A stretch of DNA of 64,000 nt, taken from NCBI GenBank assembly GCA_023974075.1, contig CM043798.1, positions 1,611,482-1,675,481 of the forward strand, in the 5' to 3' direction. Shown here one piece after another: positions 19,153 through 31,533 of the stretch. The DNA is from Chaenocephalus aceratus. Its lineage: Eukaryota > Chordata > Actinopteri > Perciformes > Channichthyidae. Position 1 is the stretch's first letter. Each line of letters opens with the position of its first letter. The notes beneath the pieces are model-generated. The model was not told the DNA's origin. It was given only the letters and a program-made list of their open reading frames with translations, and searched no databases. Both the position numbers and the translations under genes were made by a program.

Positions 19153-21840
19153 CAACACACTCTCACTCCCTAAGCGTCCAATAGCGACGTTTGGTCAGTG
19201 TCCGTGGCGTCCAATTGTGACGCTCCTAGGCTCCTTCAGCGTCATAAAGGGACGCAAATAGCTTTCAACTGATTGCAATGTATTCCCATCTGCGTCGGGA
19301 TTTGACGCTCATGAAAGCACGGCATTCGTTTATGTCGGCCTGCCCTTAAAGGCAATGTGAGCGTCCATTCCCATTGGATAACGGAGAATTGTACACCCGA
19401 AGTAAGTATTCCTCTTACTGTCGATTGATTTTACAGTGATATCTGCACTACTCATCGACTAAAAAACACCAGATTATCCTTGTTAATTACACAACATTGA
19501 TTGGTTTAAATTGTGTGCAATGCTTTTGTATTTTCCCCTTCGATTCGGAGAAAACAAATCTGTTTTTCTGAGTAAAGGATGGCAGAAGACACTACACTAC
19601 CCAGAATCCCCAGCGTCTATGTCACATGATCTTCAAATTTCTCCCTGCAGAAAAAGAAAACATGGCCGAAATTCGTTTTATTCTTGGTAGAAAATGCCTA
19701 TTTTAAAGTTAGTTTGGCCATTAAAATGCGTTTTGATGTCATTTGATGCGAGAAATATGAGTTTGTTCTTTCAGATTATGTGTGCAGTGGATGTACATGA
19801 TCTTTAGTTTGCTAGTTATTACGAAGATTACTTCAGGAAATCGCAACGTTTTCATTGTTACCAAGGTGGTTGCTAGGGACGCTGCTATCGATATTATTTC
19901 TGTTATGTTGTGTAAACTGTTTAATGGTGTTATCTTTATTGCTACCCCCTTTCCCGTCAATGTATAGTGTTGGTCCACAGCCTAAACATATTAGTTTAAC
20001 AAAATCCGCATCTAAAGATAGCCTACGTTATTTCCCTCTGTGCAATTCCAGTCTCACATCTCAGAGCACATCGTCATTAACAGACCGAAAACATTTAAAA
20101 AAAATAATAATAATACCTTATTCCGAGTGTGCTTGCTTTTCTCTTTGAAAGTCATCACATAACGGCATTGTAATACACGGTTCGGCTGCATTACATATTA
20201 CATATCTGCCGTAGTTCTGTATTTATAGAGCCCTGATGAGAAGACAAACATGAGGAACTGGAAACGTGACGTGGATCATAAATATATCAGCCATTAAACA
20301 ACATCTTACATTTCTTTTCACACAATACGTCTCCTTGCAGTATCAACACTAATTCGGCTCACTTTTATATTTGATCCAATTGGTAGATAGGCTGTATTTA
20401 CACCATAAAGGTGCACAGCTGATATAAAGGGACACCTGGTGGTTAAAGCATGTTATTGAATTTAATTATTTTTATTATTAGATATTAATACGATCCCTAT
20501 AAAGTATATTCATTACTCGTTATTCTCTACTAATAGTTCAGTAAAGACTGTATTTAATGACTATTTTGCACATCCCTTTCAAGATTTCATGATTTTCTAA
20601 GGTTTATTGACATATCATATAGGCCTACACAACTGTGGTGTAGTTCTGCACTGAATGAAAACTTTGGGTTGCAGGTTCCTCAATAGTGCATTACAAGACA
20701 TCTATCAATATGTGTGCATACCTCCAGCAATGTTAACTATGTTGAAGCACTTATTTTAACTGATATTATACATAATGTATTAGACTCTTATAGATGTATG
20801 TAGATATTTCATCTCCGGCCTTGTCAGGTATTGAACAATCAATAAATAAAGAACACAGAATTGTTGAATATAAAACACAGAATTTATGTGATTATACTAA
20901 ATGATTTTCAAATAAACACAACTGCATATTTAACTGTTACACATGCTGATGTAACGCAAATGTTCAACTTGGGATCAATAAAGTATATCTTATCTTAAGC
21001 TGATCGATGGCTACTGCCATATTTGCACAATGTGCCTCTGAACCTTGACAAGTGCATGTTTCAGGCTTATCAATTAATGTAATGTAATGTTATCACAGGG
21101 GTCACACACATAAGACCAGCTGTTAAATAAAGCTCTTCTGACCTTAGCTGGCATGTGGGTATATATATTAATACTGCCCATAATGGGCACCATTTATTAA
21201 TTATATGTTTTAAATGTGAGTGTTTCCTGTCCCCTAAACCTCCAGGGATGTACACAGTTTAATACGGGCAACTTCTTATTATGGGAAATACGAAAACGTC
21301 TTTTAAAACTACAACTCCCAGTAGAGACGTGCCATAGATAGAGAACATGTTGCGAAACAGAATAGCCAGCATGTGTAGTTCTGGGGACGGGGTGGGGGAG
21401 GGGGGACGCGGTGGACCCGTTCAAATCCAGTTTTGGACAGTCTGCCGTGGTTCCATCCCATTTCAAGTGCTGTTCGAGAATCGGCTTAACCCTCGGAGCA
21501 CACTCTCCAATCACAGAGCTTGAGGACTATCACGGGGTTTGTCAAACAGAGCACATGGTGTAGTCCAAACGATAGCTGGGGATTCTGGGTAGTGTAGTGT
21601 CTTCTGCCATCCTTTACTCCTGGGAATGGACGCTCACATTACCTTTAAGGGCAGCCGACACAAACGAATGCCGTGCTTCCATGAGCGTCAAATCCCGACG
21701 CAGATGGGAATACATTGCAATCAGTTGAAAGCTATTTGCGTCCCTTTATGACGCTGAAGGAGCCTAGGAGCGTCACAATTGGACGCCACGGACACTGACC
21801 AAACGTCGCTATTGGACGCTTAGGGAGTGAGAGTGTGTTG
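19153..21840. mobile_element. Long-inverted-repeat element A, 2.7 kb
   Basis: The ends are inverted copies: left CAACACACTCTCACTCCC, continuing through AAGCGTCCAATAGCGACG to about 19365; right the reverse, 21640-21840. Further inside, the ACACTACCCAGAATCCCCAG block (19590-19610) is mirrored at 21578-21600, with about 200 bp missing from the right arm. CCAAGC occurs just outside both ends (19147-19152 and 21842-21847), offset by one base, a possible 6-bp duplication. There is no transposase ORF. The core is shared with element B (27389-30438), but the outermost ~200 bp are not. Confidence 0.75.
20945..20995 (+). repeat. LINE tail inside element A
   Basis: CAACTTGGGATCAATAAAG followed by TATATCTTATCTTA: the same 3' tail as at 1-105. 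Confidence 0.6.
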
Positions 21841-21847
21841 CCCAAGC

Positions 21848-22678
21848 TTATCAACGAGCTGATGTTGCAGCTGAAATGTTCTCCAGGTCACAAAGTCAAC
21901 CTCACATGATGATGATGTGATCCAGTTTTCAAGCATGGTAAATGTTCTCTTCCCAGAGTATATGATGGGACCAAGGTGATGATGGTTTTAATAATACTTT
22001 TGCTTTTCAATGTTTGCCATTTCAAACCATGAGCTGGTTCAAATCATATTTGCCTTGATTTACAAAATGTTCTCATTTGTTTTATCAGTACAGTTTTGAA
22101 GTTGTTGTGCTTTTCTTTGCCACAGTCCACTTTGGACTGTATGAGATATTTCAGGATTACACTTTTAACTCACTTGAAATGTTCTCACTTGCTTGGTTTC
22201 AAAACATAAGAAATGCCATAATCTGTTCATTGGGACCATCAATGCTATTTGTCATTGCTGTTGCCGGCCTCTATTGCTCATGTAAACCTGCTACTGCTGC
22301 CCCCCTGTAACCTCAGAGGCACCCTGAGTCATGTTGTTCTGGAGCCGGGCCTGCACACGGCCATATACTAAACACACTACAGAGCCCATTCCGTGTCCTG
22401 TTATTGTTTACTTCCTGTCTGCCTTCTTCTGGTGATTTATCTGACGTCCAGCGCTCCGTCTTTTAACCTCTTTTCCTGTCTCTTTCTGGATCCTCCTTAG
22501 CAACCTTCATTATAGTCCTTGACAGTGGTCTGTACTGCTGGATTAACAACGTGTCACATGTTAAGAATTTACAATCAGAATTGAGTATTCAACTAAGCCG
22601 TGTAATACAAGGTGTTAGTAGCCTTAAGGGCCTACACAGTTGTTATGCTAAACCACACCGCCCTTCACTGGATGTATA
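21848..22678. other. No gene recognised
   Basis: A 77-codon open frame at 22077-22310 is hydrophobic but has no recognised domain and no splice context. Otherwise nothing notable. Confidence 0.4.
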
Positions 22679-23159
22679 ATGAGCATCAGGGGCGGACTAG
22701 GGGGAAAAAGTGGCTCGGGGATTAATTGACAGACAGGCCCACTTAATGCGCGGCATGTATCGGCCGGCCGGCGACGAAAGTATGTTACTTAACAAAAAAC
22801 CCTATGCATTTTATGTTATTTTGGACCATTATTCATATAGTAATCACATTACCTGAGCCCTTGAGTTGCCTAGAGCAAAATAGTTACAGCATATATTTAG
22901 TGATTTGAATGTTAACAGATCATTGATGCAATAACATTTTGACCCAATTTGCCTGACTTGACACACGGAATAAAACATGGGCGTAGGAAGCATCCTCAAT
23001 GTGGGTGAGACAATTTAACAGGGGGTGTGGGCAGGAGGTGGACCTCACCTCCTCTAGGGGGGTCTGGGGGCAAGCTCCCCCGGGAAGATTTTTTTTTAAA
23101 TGTTGAAGTTAAATGCATCAATCTGGTGCACTTTGAGAGCAAAATTAGGGACTAAATCT

Positions 23160-23480
23160 ATGGCAGTCAGTAGGGGCTTGGACTGTGAGCCGTAGGGTCG
23201 CCGGTTCAAGTCCCCGACCAGACCTATTTGGAGTGTGTACTTCTACTTGGAGAGGTCCCAGTTCACCTCCTGCCCTGCCGTGGTGCCCTTGAGCAAGGCA
23301 CCGGACATCCCCCTTCCCCCCTCACTCCCATTGCTCCGCGGGCGCTGTACAATAGCTGCCCACTGCTCCTAGTACTAGACTCCTGGTAATAGGATGGGTT
23401 AAAAGCAGAGAACACATTTCACTGTGTGCTGTGTGCTCTGCACGTGTGACCATTAAAGAGGGTTTCATCCCTCCCAATTC
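23160..23480 (+). repeat. tRNA-derived SINE
   Basis: An A-box-like start (GTAGGGGCTTGG) and a good B box (GGTTCAAGTCC) are followed by CCTTGAGCAAGGCACCG and GGGCGCTGTACA. It ends in a (TTC)n tract. The same arrangement is found at 42705-42935. It is not a tRNA gene, because the cloverleaf is not complete. Confidence 0.7.
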
Positions 23481-23482
23481 TT

Positions 23483-23565
23483 TTTTCTTCTTCTTCTTCT
23501 TCTTCTTCTTCTTCTTCTTCTTCTTCTTCTTCTTCTTCTTCTTCTTCTTCTTCTTCTTCTTCTTC
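23483..23565 (+). repeat. (TTC)n microsatellite
   Basis: About 27 TTC units. Poly-Phe, poly-Glu and poly-Lys frames over it are artefacts of the repeat. Confidence 0.97.
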
Positions 23566-24093
23566 ACCGATATAAAACAGAACTGTAAACAGATTTACTT
23601 TTTCTTTCAACATTTATTTGAACAGCAAGTGGAGGCAAAAGTGACTGCACCCAAAACAATAAACCTGCTAGCTAACTAGCCTAAACTCAGTAACAGAATG
23701 TGGGCACCACGTTCTTCTCCACAGCCGCGCGACCTCTGAGTCAGACGTCACTTCCCCCTTTTCTATCCTACGGGTACAGCCGTACAGCCACTCCCCCTGA
23801 ACCCTGTTTCCATGCCACCCCCCTCTGTTAACAAGCAAGCCCCTCCCTCTAAACCCCCAGGGCTCACTACAATACTGTATACTACACAAACTATACAAAA
23901 ACGCCTTTACGCTTTGGAGCTTGTTTATCCATCTGTAAGCAACTGCCAGCTAGGTCTCTCAGTCACTCACTCCTGATCGTTCACTGCGCAGTGACAGCTG
24001 CTACGGGCCTGATGTGTGAAATTGAAACTGATCGATAGAACAAAGGTTGCCTATCAAAACGGCCCAGCCCAGCCCAGCCCAGTGGGCCACACC

Positions 24094-25217
24094 CAGGGTT
24101 GGGAGGGTTACTTTGTAAATGTAATCAGCTACTGATTACTGAATACATGGCTCTGAAAGTAATCCGAATACAGTTACAGTTACGTGTCTTTAAAACGTAA
24201 TCAGATTACTTTTAGATTACTTTTGGATTACTTTCTTTTTCCATCACAGATGGGTATGTTTTGGTGAACAGGAGACACAAAAAGCAAAAGGAAACTGAAC
24301 GTGTTTTTACTGTTTTAATGGCGTATCAAGAGCACAACTGAAACATAACATCTGAAACGATGTAACAACATAATAAACTTGTTGGGGATGCAGCTTGGGA
24401 TGTGAGGACATGCTTAGAAAGGGCGTGTCGCCAGTGCCAGTGTTGGCAGGACATGAATTAAAATGTCGAACTCGGACTTCATTTTAAGGACATTTCGGCC
24501 AGGGGTGTAGAGCTATATTTGTTTAAGCACCGGATTGGCAAAACAGGAGAGTGTGTGCACCAGTCTGCCTTGATCTATGAATTCATGTCCGTGACACTCA
24601 CAGTATCTGCTGCCCACAGCTGTTCTATAGAAGGAAAACCTCCTTCACTTCATGAAATCTCTGCAGCGCCAGGAGGCAGCGGGAGGGTTAACTCAGCGTC
24701 TGAGAAGAGGAGCGCGCAGTGCCTTTCACGCACCGCCTTTCACGCACCTCGCCTTTCACGCACCGCCTTTACTGTGTTTACCTTCAGAATCATTAGAAAG
24801 GCTAAAGAGCGGTGTGGCAGATGTGTTTTAACCACACACACCTCTACACACACACACACACACACACGATTTAAACGCAGACTTTTGTTCCTCCATGTTA
24901 CGTTGTTATTGTTTCACTGAGCGGACCCGCACATTTTTTTCAAACGCTCCCCTTTTTGGTCCATCTGCGGCGGTAATAGGTTTTGTGCGCTGTGATGATT
25001 CGGCTGTACCTTTAGTAATGAATATTAAATGTTGTGAGGAAATATTTCCACCAATAATTCCAATAAGTATCCAACATGTATTCACTTCAGGTTTATGAAA
25101 GTAACTGTAATTAGATTACTCGTTTTTCAAATGTAATGCCAGCTGAATACAGTTACTTGATTTTTGTATTCTGATTATGTAACGCCGTTACATGTATTCC
25201 GTTACAACCCAACCCTG
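24094..25217. mobile_element. hAT-like element nested in the outer hAT
   Basis: Starts CAGGGTTGGGAGGGTTAC and ends GTTACAACCCAACCCTG. The TAATCAGATTAC..GTTACAG-rich ends are a familiar fish hAT type. No clean 8-bp duplication was found, so an edge may have changed. No transposase. Confidence 0.6.
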
Positions 25218-26055
25218 TTCACGGGGTGAGAGTACTGTTTTGTCGAAGTTTGTTCCAGTAGCCTTGAAATAAGGGTTAGGGTTAAACTCCCGGTATTCCC
25301 AATGGCCAGTCCGCCCCTGATGAGCAGCACTAAACTACATTTTAGCATTTAAAATACCTAGCCATTCTTTTGCGGTTATTTTGGTGAAAGTAACTCAAAA
25401 GTAACTCAAAAGTCTAGCGCAGGGGTGGCCAACCAGTCAGAGGTTAAGAGACACATTTTTTCTATGTTACTGCAAAGAGCCACATCAAACACACAGTCAC
25501 TGATACCGCTTGTTTCAGTTTTTTGTTGTCTGGAGACAAGATTTCAACCACGTCACTGATGCATTTTTGTGGCATTGGGATATATATTTTTTAAATCCTC
25601 TGGAGCAGAGAGGAGCTGTGGATTATTGTTATTGATTAATGCATCAGTGTTTCTTAGGGTCAAAAACACTAAACTCACAATTTAAGATGAAAGCGTTTAG
25701 TTTATTTAATAAAAGAGCACATGTTCAATGTGAAAAGTGACAGTAGTTATAGATTATTTGCAATTTGGTGCTATATATATATTTAAAAAAAGAAATTATA
25801 TATATTTTTTAAACACCTTGAATTTCAGGGGGGGGGCGGGGCTCCGTTGGCGGGGCGCAGCGCCCCTCCAAGACAATGGTAGGGGAAACACTGGATAGTG
25901 TTTAATCAACGATAGGTTTTCCCCCCCTCATACTGTAGGTGATTGGTTCACTGCATCGCAGGTATTATTGTGATTGGCTCTTGGGCCACATCAAAATTAG
26001 ACGCGCTGTCATCCTCTCATACTGACACCTGACACCACACATACACACCGGGAGC

Positions 26056-26140
26056 CGGGATGAAAGTAACACGGGACGAAAGTAACACGGGACGAAAGTA
26101 ACACGGGACGAAAGTAACACGGGACGAAAGTAACGGAGCG
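26056..26140 (+). repeat. 18-bp tandem repeat
   Basis: Four to five nearly identical units ACGAAAGTAACACGGG plus AC. Confidence 0.95.
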
Positions 26141-26432
26141 ATTTTATCCGAGCCCAAACAACTTTTACCGGCCAAATTACGTTAATACTTAACAGACCTA
26201 CTAAATATCAGGTTTAACTGTCAGGAGTAGCTAGTGTTGTCACGATACCAACATTCTGGTTTCGATACCAAGTCAAGAATTGCGATTCCGATTCTTTTTC
26301 GATACTTTTCTTAACAAAAGGGAAACAGTCTTAAATGTAATTATTGTGCTTTATTTCACACCAGAACCAGAACCAGAACACAAACTTTTAAACAATGAGA
26401 ACAATAAATAAAATAAATGACAAGAATTCGTA

Positions 26433-26594
26433 TTAAATAAAATTAATACATTTCTTACAGACAGGCCTCATGGTGTCCGTAGGCTTGACCTCACTGTCAG
26501 AGATATAGCTCAAATACTTCCAAATTTCGCTTCTGGCGTCTTTTTTGTCAACAAGCCGAGGCGCAGCGGCAGTTGCACTCCCACTTGCAGCCAT
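26433..26594 (-). pseudogene. hAT transposase N-terminal (BED finger) fragment
   Basis: The minus-strand frame from ATG 26594 reads MAASGSATAAAPRLVDKK, then SEIWKYLSYISDSE and MRPVCKKC, after which it is lost. The W..Y spacing followed by CxxC is the first half of a BED zinc finger, the DNA-binding domain of hAT transposases. Nearby GATACCAACATTCTGG..CGATACCAAG (26240-26300) looks like the end of its parent element. The rest of the transposase is missing. Confidence 0.6.
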
Positions 26595-26803
26595 GCTTCT
26601 CGTTTTCTCACATGTTCTGCCAGCTAGCGTGTGCAGGCACTTGAGCTTGCTTGAGAGGGGCGGTGTAGGTACCAGATGTGTTCGGGGTACCAGATGTGTT
26701 CGGGTGTATTTCCGTCGCACCCGTCATCCGTCATATCCGTTATATATTGTACGGCAACTCAAGAGGGCCATCACCCATCACGGTCAAATTCCGAACATTT
26801 AAA

Positions 26804-27000
26804 CATAGCCGACACTTCATTCTTTACTTTGTCCGTTATTATATGTAGAAGATTATACTTTTTCTCCGTCATGTTGTTTCCATAGCAACAACTTCAAACA
26901 GGCATAGCCTACACTTCATTCTTTACTTTGTCCGTTATTATATGTAGAATATATTACTTTTTTCTCCGTCATGTTGTTTCCATAGCAACAATTTCAAACA
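26804..27000 (+). repeat. 99-bp tandem duplication
   Basis: Two units starting CATAGCC at 26804 and 26903, each with CTTTGTCCGTTATTATATG and CATGTTGTTTCCATAGC, differing at a few positions. Confidence 0.9.
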
Positions 27001-28657
27001 ATAACAACTAACCGCAAGCGTAGACTTTGCACACGTTTGTCACAAACATTTTCACACGCTAGGAGTACTTCCATTCGCTTCGTCTTGATCTGTAGATGTG
27101 ATTTGATGTGTCGTGTGTCCCTCAACTCCTCTCCAAAGTTCAGATATTTATTAAAATACTCAGGGGAGTTTCCTGTTGGCCACCCCTGGTATAGAGTGTA
27201 ACTGATTACATTTCAGAGACAGTAATATTGTATTGTAACTTATTACTTTCAAAAGACAGTAATAAGTAATATGTAATATATTACATTTTGGAAGTAACTT
27301 GCCCAACACTCCCTAGGAGACACCAACACAAACGTGGCCGACTGGACTCGGAGTTTGCACTGTATGATCTGTGGTGTAGTGGGCTGTCCAACCTGATCTC
27401 ACCAGAATGCGTGACTCCACCACGACTCCTTAACAACCCCAATGTAAAGTGAATGAGGCTCCTTTGTCGTGGTGCACACACGCATTTCTACAACGTCCTG
27501 CAGTGAGCTTTTATTCTATAAAACGTTTTTAAAATCTACTTTATAGCTTGTAGTAACTCACAGGAGGCTTCTTTTATTTTATTTGTATTCATAATCATTT
27601 TTATTTTTCGTCAGAATGTATTATGGTGCATTAGTTACGAATTTTTGTTCTCAAAAAACAGTGCATTGTGTGTAATACAACTGGGATTTTTATTACATTA
27701 GTTTGTTTTTAAGGAAGGCCAGAGCTTCAGCTGTGTCCAATAGATTGTTCCCTTTAGTTAACGTTTTTTAAAAGAACATTATATTCCGATTTGATCATGT
27801 CCCCTTTATTGTATTACGGAGAGCAATGTGAGCGTCCATTCCCATTGGATAACGCAGGATTTTACCCCGGAAGTAAGTATTCTCTTTACTGTCGATTGAT
27901 TTTACAGTGCTATCTGCATTACTCATCAACTCAAAAACACCAGATTATCCTTGTTGATTACACAACATTGGTTGGTTTAAATTGTGTGCAATGATTTTGT
28001 AATTTTCCCCTTTGATTTGGAGAAACAAATATTTGTTCAGTTTAGGATGGCCGAAGACACTACACTACCCAGAATCCTCAGCTATTGTTCCGCGTTGCCT
28101 CAAGCTCTGTGATTGGTTGACCTCCAACTGCATTCCATATGAAAAAAACGTTTCGTAAGAGAAAAATCATACTTTATTCAGCAGTGCTTGCTTTACTCTT
28201 TGAAAGTCATCACATGAATGCATTGTAAATATTACACATCTGTCGTAGTTCTTTATTTATCTACAGAGATCTGGCCTCAAAATAGACCGGAAACTATTCT
28301 TTTACCGTTCTGTTTTAATTTCACAATAAAGTTAGTAGTAATAATTTGTTTTGATATTATTGTTTTTTATTAACTACTAGACCGCTACATCAGGCTTCAT
28401 AGAGCAAAAACATTTCAAGTGCTACTCAACTGGCTTTAGATAAGCCAGTCCTCCAATCAAATATCTCTCCTGATTGTTGGCACTTGACAATCACCTTCCC
28501 TGAATTTTACTCAGGTGTAACTAAAGTCTGCTTTAAGGGTTGTTTATATTTCACATCATTAATCAGAATCTGTAATGTAACTAAAATAAATGTAGTGGAT
28601 ACAGGAACACATTCCTGCCCACTGCAATAACTCTGTACAATAAATCACCTCTGGCTG

Positions 28658-29353
28658 GAAGAGAACTCTCTGCTCCATAGTTTCTCTAATACAACCTTGC
28701 TGTACATTTTACACATATATAATCTGTTCAATATTTGATATTCCATATTCCATTGTCATATATTTTTGAATATGTATATTTGCATTATCTACATCTATAT
28801 TTTCTATTTCAACACGTATATTTTCTATTTTCTTTTTTTTCTATTGTTTATTTGTAGTTTTGTTTTATTGTAAAATTGCCTTGTCTTTTATGCTGCTGCA
28901 ACAAAAACAATTTCCCAAATTGGGATCAATAAAGTACCATCTTATCTTATCTTATCTTACATCCGGACTAAAACCACCAGACTCAGGGACAGTTTCATCC
29001 CACAGGCCATAAGACTATTAAACACCTGAACTTTGAAATAACATCCATTGCATTAATCTGGCTGCTACTTAGAAATGATTTGTCTAATATATCATATTCC
29101 AATAACTTGTATAGCATAATAAAAGACAAGGCATTTTACAATAAAACGAAACTACAAATAAACAATAGAAAAAAAAGAAAATAGAAAATATACGTGTTGA
29201 AATAGAAAATATACATGTAGATATTATTATGCAAATATACATATTCAAAAATATATGACAATGGAATATGGAATATCAAATATTGAACAGATTATATATG
29301 TGTAAAATGTACAGCAAGGTTGTATTACAAGAGAAACTATGGGGCAGAGTTCT
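28658..29353. repeat. Inner LINE-derived inverted repeat
   Basis: 28658-28885 and 29119-29353 are inverted copies of AT-rich LINE sequence (AGTTTCTCTAATACAACC and TTGTTTATTTGTAGTTTTG). Between them are the LINE tail (28886-28955) and a piece of LINE ORF2 C terminus (LRDSFIPQAIRLLN, 29000-29025). Confidence 0.8.
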
Positions 29354-29478
29354 CTATACAAGTGTCTTATTGCACTATTTCACTTTTTTACTATTTTTCT
29401 TTTTGTATTGACTTGCACTATTTTTTCTGTGTATCTGTTTTATTGTGTTGCACTGTTGGAGGAGCTTGTGACCTAAGG

Positions 29479-29506
29479 GGGGGGGGGGGGGGGGGGGGGC
29501 GGGGGG
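29479..29506 (+). repeat. Poly-G tract
   Basis: About 21 consecutive G, one C, then six more G, inside element B. Confidence 0.9.
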
Positions 29507-30446
29507 TAGGAGACGTTGGATTCCTGTTTTGAATAGTGTGCCGTCGATGGGTTTCATTCCATTTCAAAATGCTGTTTGTCGCTCAGCGTAAACTTCGCGC
29601 ACTACTCCAACATCCAATCACAGAGCTTGAGGACAAATCACGGGGTTTGTCAAGCAAAGCACATGGCGTAGTCCCAAACGATAGCTGAGGATTCTGGGTA
29701 GTGTAGTGTCTTCGGCCATCCTAAACTGAACAAATATTTGTTTCTCCAAATCAAAGGGGAAAATTACAAAATCATTGCACACAATTTAAACCAACCAATG
29801 TTGTGTAATCAGCAAGGATAATCTGGTGTTTTTGAGTTGATGAGTAGTGCAGATGGCACTGTAAAATCAACCGACAGTAAAGAGAATACTTACTTCCGGG
29901 TGTAAAATCCTCCATTATCCAATGGGAATGGATGCTCACATTGCTCTCCGTAATACAATAAAGGGGACATGATCAAATCGGAATATAATGTTCTTTTAAA
30001 AAACGTTAACTAAAGGGAACAATCTATTGGACACAGCTGAAGCTCTGGCCTTCCTTAAAAACAAACTAATGTAATAAAAATCACAGTTGTATTACACACA
30101 ATGCACTGTTTTTTGAGAACAAAAATTCGTAACTAATGCACCATAATACATTCTGACGAAAAATAAAAATGATTATGAATACAAATAAAATAAAAGAAGC
30201 CTCCCGTGAGTTACTACAAGCTATAAAGTAGATTTTAAAAACGTTTTATAGATTAAAAGCTCACTGCAGGACGTTGAAGAAATGCGTGTGTGCACCACGA
30301 CAAAGGAGCCTCATTCACTTTACATTGGGGTGGTTTGCGTGGTGCAGACACGTACATGTAACAAAGTTTGTGAGTCCACCACGCAATGCGGTGTTAAGGA
30401 GTCGTGGTGGAGTCACGCATTCTGGTGAGATCAGGTTAGGGCTGTC

Positions 30447-31533
30447 ACTCAAAAACTGATTAGCCAATGGGGACACACCCCTGAAAGTCCCGCCCACCTG
30501 GGATGTTTATGTCAAAATCGAAAACAAAAAATGAGGGAGCGCAAACGAGAAGAGCTGCAGCGAGAGCAACAGTCTGATCATTGAGGAAGAAGCAAAGAGA
30601 ACTGCAAACAAAAACCTATGTTAAAACAAAGAAAACAATACATATAGTCTACATGATTACACAAATGATGTTTGCAATTTATAGTTTTATTTTTTAAATT
30701 TATTTTATTTTGCTTGACTCAGTTTTTTTTCTTCTTTTAAACTCATAGTTTTGCTTAATTCTGAGAAAGTGTTGCTTTATCTTTATGATACAAAACTAAT
30801 CCCATAGTTATCATGGGGCTTTGAAACAATTAAATGTAAAACACAATCTTTATGATTCATGAAAGTAGTAAATCGCTCAGATTTGACCCGAACACGACAG
30901 GACGGTTAAATTAATCGTGTGGCCCTTTAGAAGGACCCGACCCTCGGATTGAGAACCATTCCTGTTTGATTTAGAGCTGTTAATCCCTGCTTGTTGCACG
31001 TTACAATGGACTGAGTTAATGAACTAAGGCCGGGCTACTTAAGTCCCACAGAGCTTCCTCTTTCTGCTCGCTCTTTGGTTAGCTAAAAATCCTTCACTTA
31101 TTGTTTGTAATTAATATAAATACCACACCATGATAAGCACGCTGTGCTTTATGAACTAGTGAAAGTCCCGCGGGCTGCGGAGACTCTGACAGAAGTCGTC
31201 GCTAAAACCACTTCAAGCTAGCTCCTCAAACCCGGGTCCCCACCGGAAGTACGTCGCTCTTTTCTTCAAAATAAAAGTACCACGTCTGCTTGCTTGCTAC
31301 AGTTCTTTGATTTGAAACACTAAACCGGAAGTTCTGTTTTACGTTGCAGGTAGCTTTCCCCCAGCCCCGCTGCCAATAGCCTCTGAGCTGAAGGAGGGAC
31401 TTTGTGCGCTGCGTTGGTGGATGCTTTACAGTCAGACAGGAGCACCGGGACCTGAAGGAAAACACTTCCAGGATTTTCAGACTCACGGGCTATTTTCCCC
31501 ACACCGCATCGCACAGCAGGCAGACCTCAGACC
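30447..31533. other. Upstream and probable 5'-UTR region of the 31.5-kb exon
   Basis: AT-rich up to about 31000, then more GC-rich with GGAAGT motifs (31247, 31328). No TATA box stands out. 31330-31533 is open enough to be a 5' UTR. The 30890-30970 stretch (ACCCGACCCTCGGATTGAGA) resembles a hAT remnant. Confidence 0.35.

Larger units (their letters stand above)
22687..25319. mobile_element. hAT element, outer member of a nest
   Basis: Left end CAGGGGCGGACTAGGGG, right end GGCCAGTCCGCCCCTG. Flanking 8-mers ATGAGCAT (22679-22686) and ATGAGCAG (25320-25327) match at 7 of 8. An 8-bp duplication and CAGGGG ends are typical of hAT. It contains a GGGGGTCTGGGGGCAAGCTCCCCC patch, a SINE, a TTC array and a second hAT. 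No transposase frame is left. Confidence 0.75.
25420..27188. mobile_element. hAT element, 1.77 kb
   Basis: Ends CAGGGGTGGCCAAC and GTTGGCCACCCCTG. Flanking 8-mers GTCTAGCG and GTATAGAG match at 6 of 8. Inside are GAGCCACATC-type sequence, a small tandem array, an antisense BED-finger fragment from yet another element, and a 99-bp tandem duplication. Confidence 0.7.
25380..27308. mobile_element. hAT-like fragment split by another hAT
   Basis: The left part has AAAGTAACTCAAAAGTAACTC. The right part (27197-27308) has AACTGATTACATTTCAGAG and ends TAACTTGCCCAACACTCC. Both belong to the same GTTAC-rich hAT type as 24094-25217. The element at 25420-27188 separates them. Confidence 0.5.
27389..30438. 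mobile_element. Foldback element B, 3.05 kb
   Basis: Flanked by the perfect 8-bp duplication GGGCTGTC (27381-27388 and 30439-30446). The arms (27389 to ~28120 and ~29665-30438) are inverted copies over more than 700 bp; the right arm has an extra ~60 bp near 30330-30390. The ends read CAACCTGATCTCACCAG and, reversed, TAACCTGATCTCACCAG. The core around GTGAGCGTCCATTCCC is shared with element A. Inside lies a second, LINE-derived inverted repeat. There is no transposase ORF, so movement would depend on another element. The 8-bp duplication fits hAT, P or Merlin-type enzymes. Confidence 0.85.

Noticed and set aside
22077..22310. Hydrophobic 77-codon ORF as a membrane protein
   Set aside because: AT-rich region, no homology recognised and no supporting context.
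23160..23250. tRNA gene
   Set aside because: A and B boxes are present, but the cloverleaf does not close and the sequence continues as a SINE body with a second copy at 42705.
23319..23679. Poly-Lys, poly-Glu and poly-Phe frames
   Set aside because: They are translations of the (TTC)n microsatellite.
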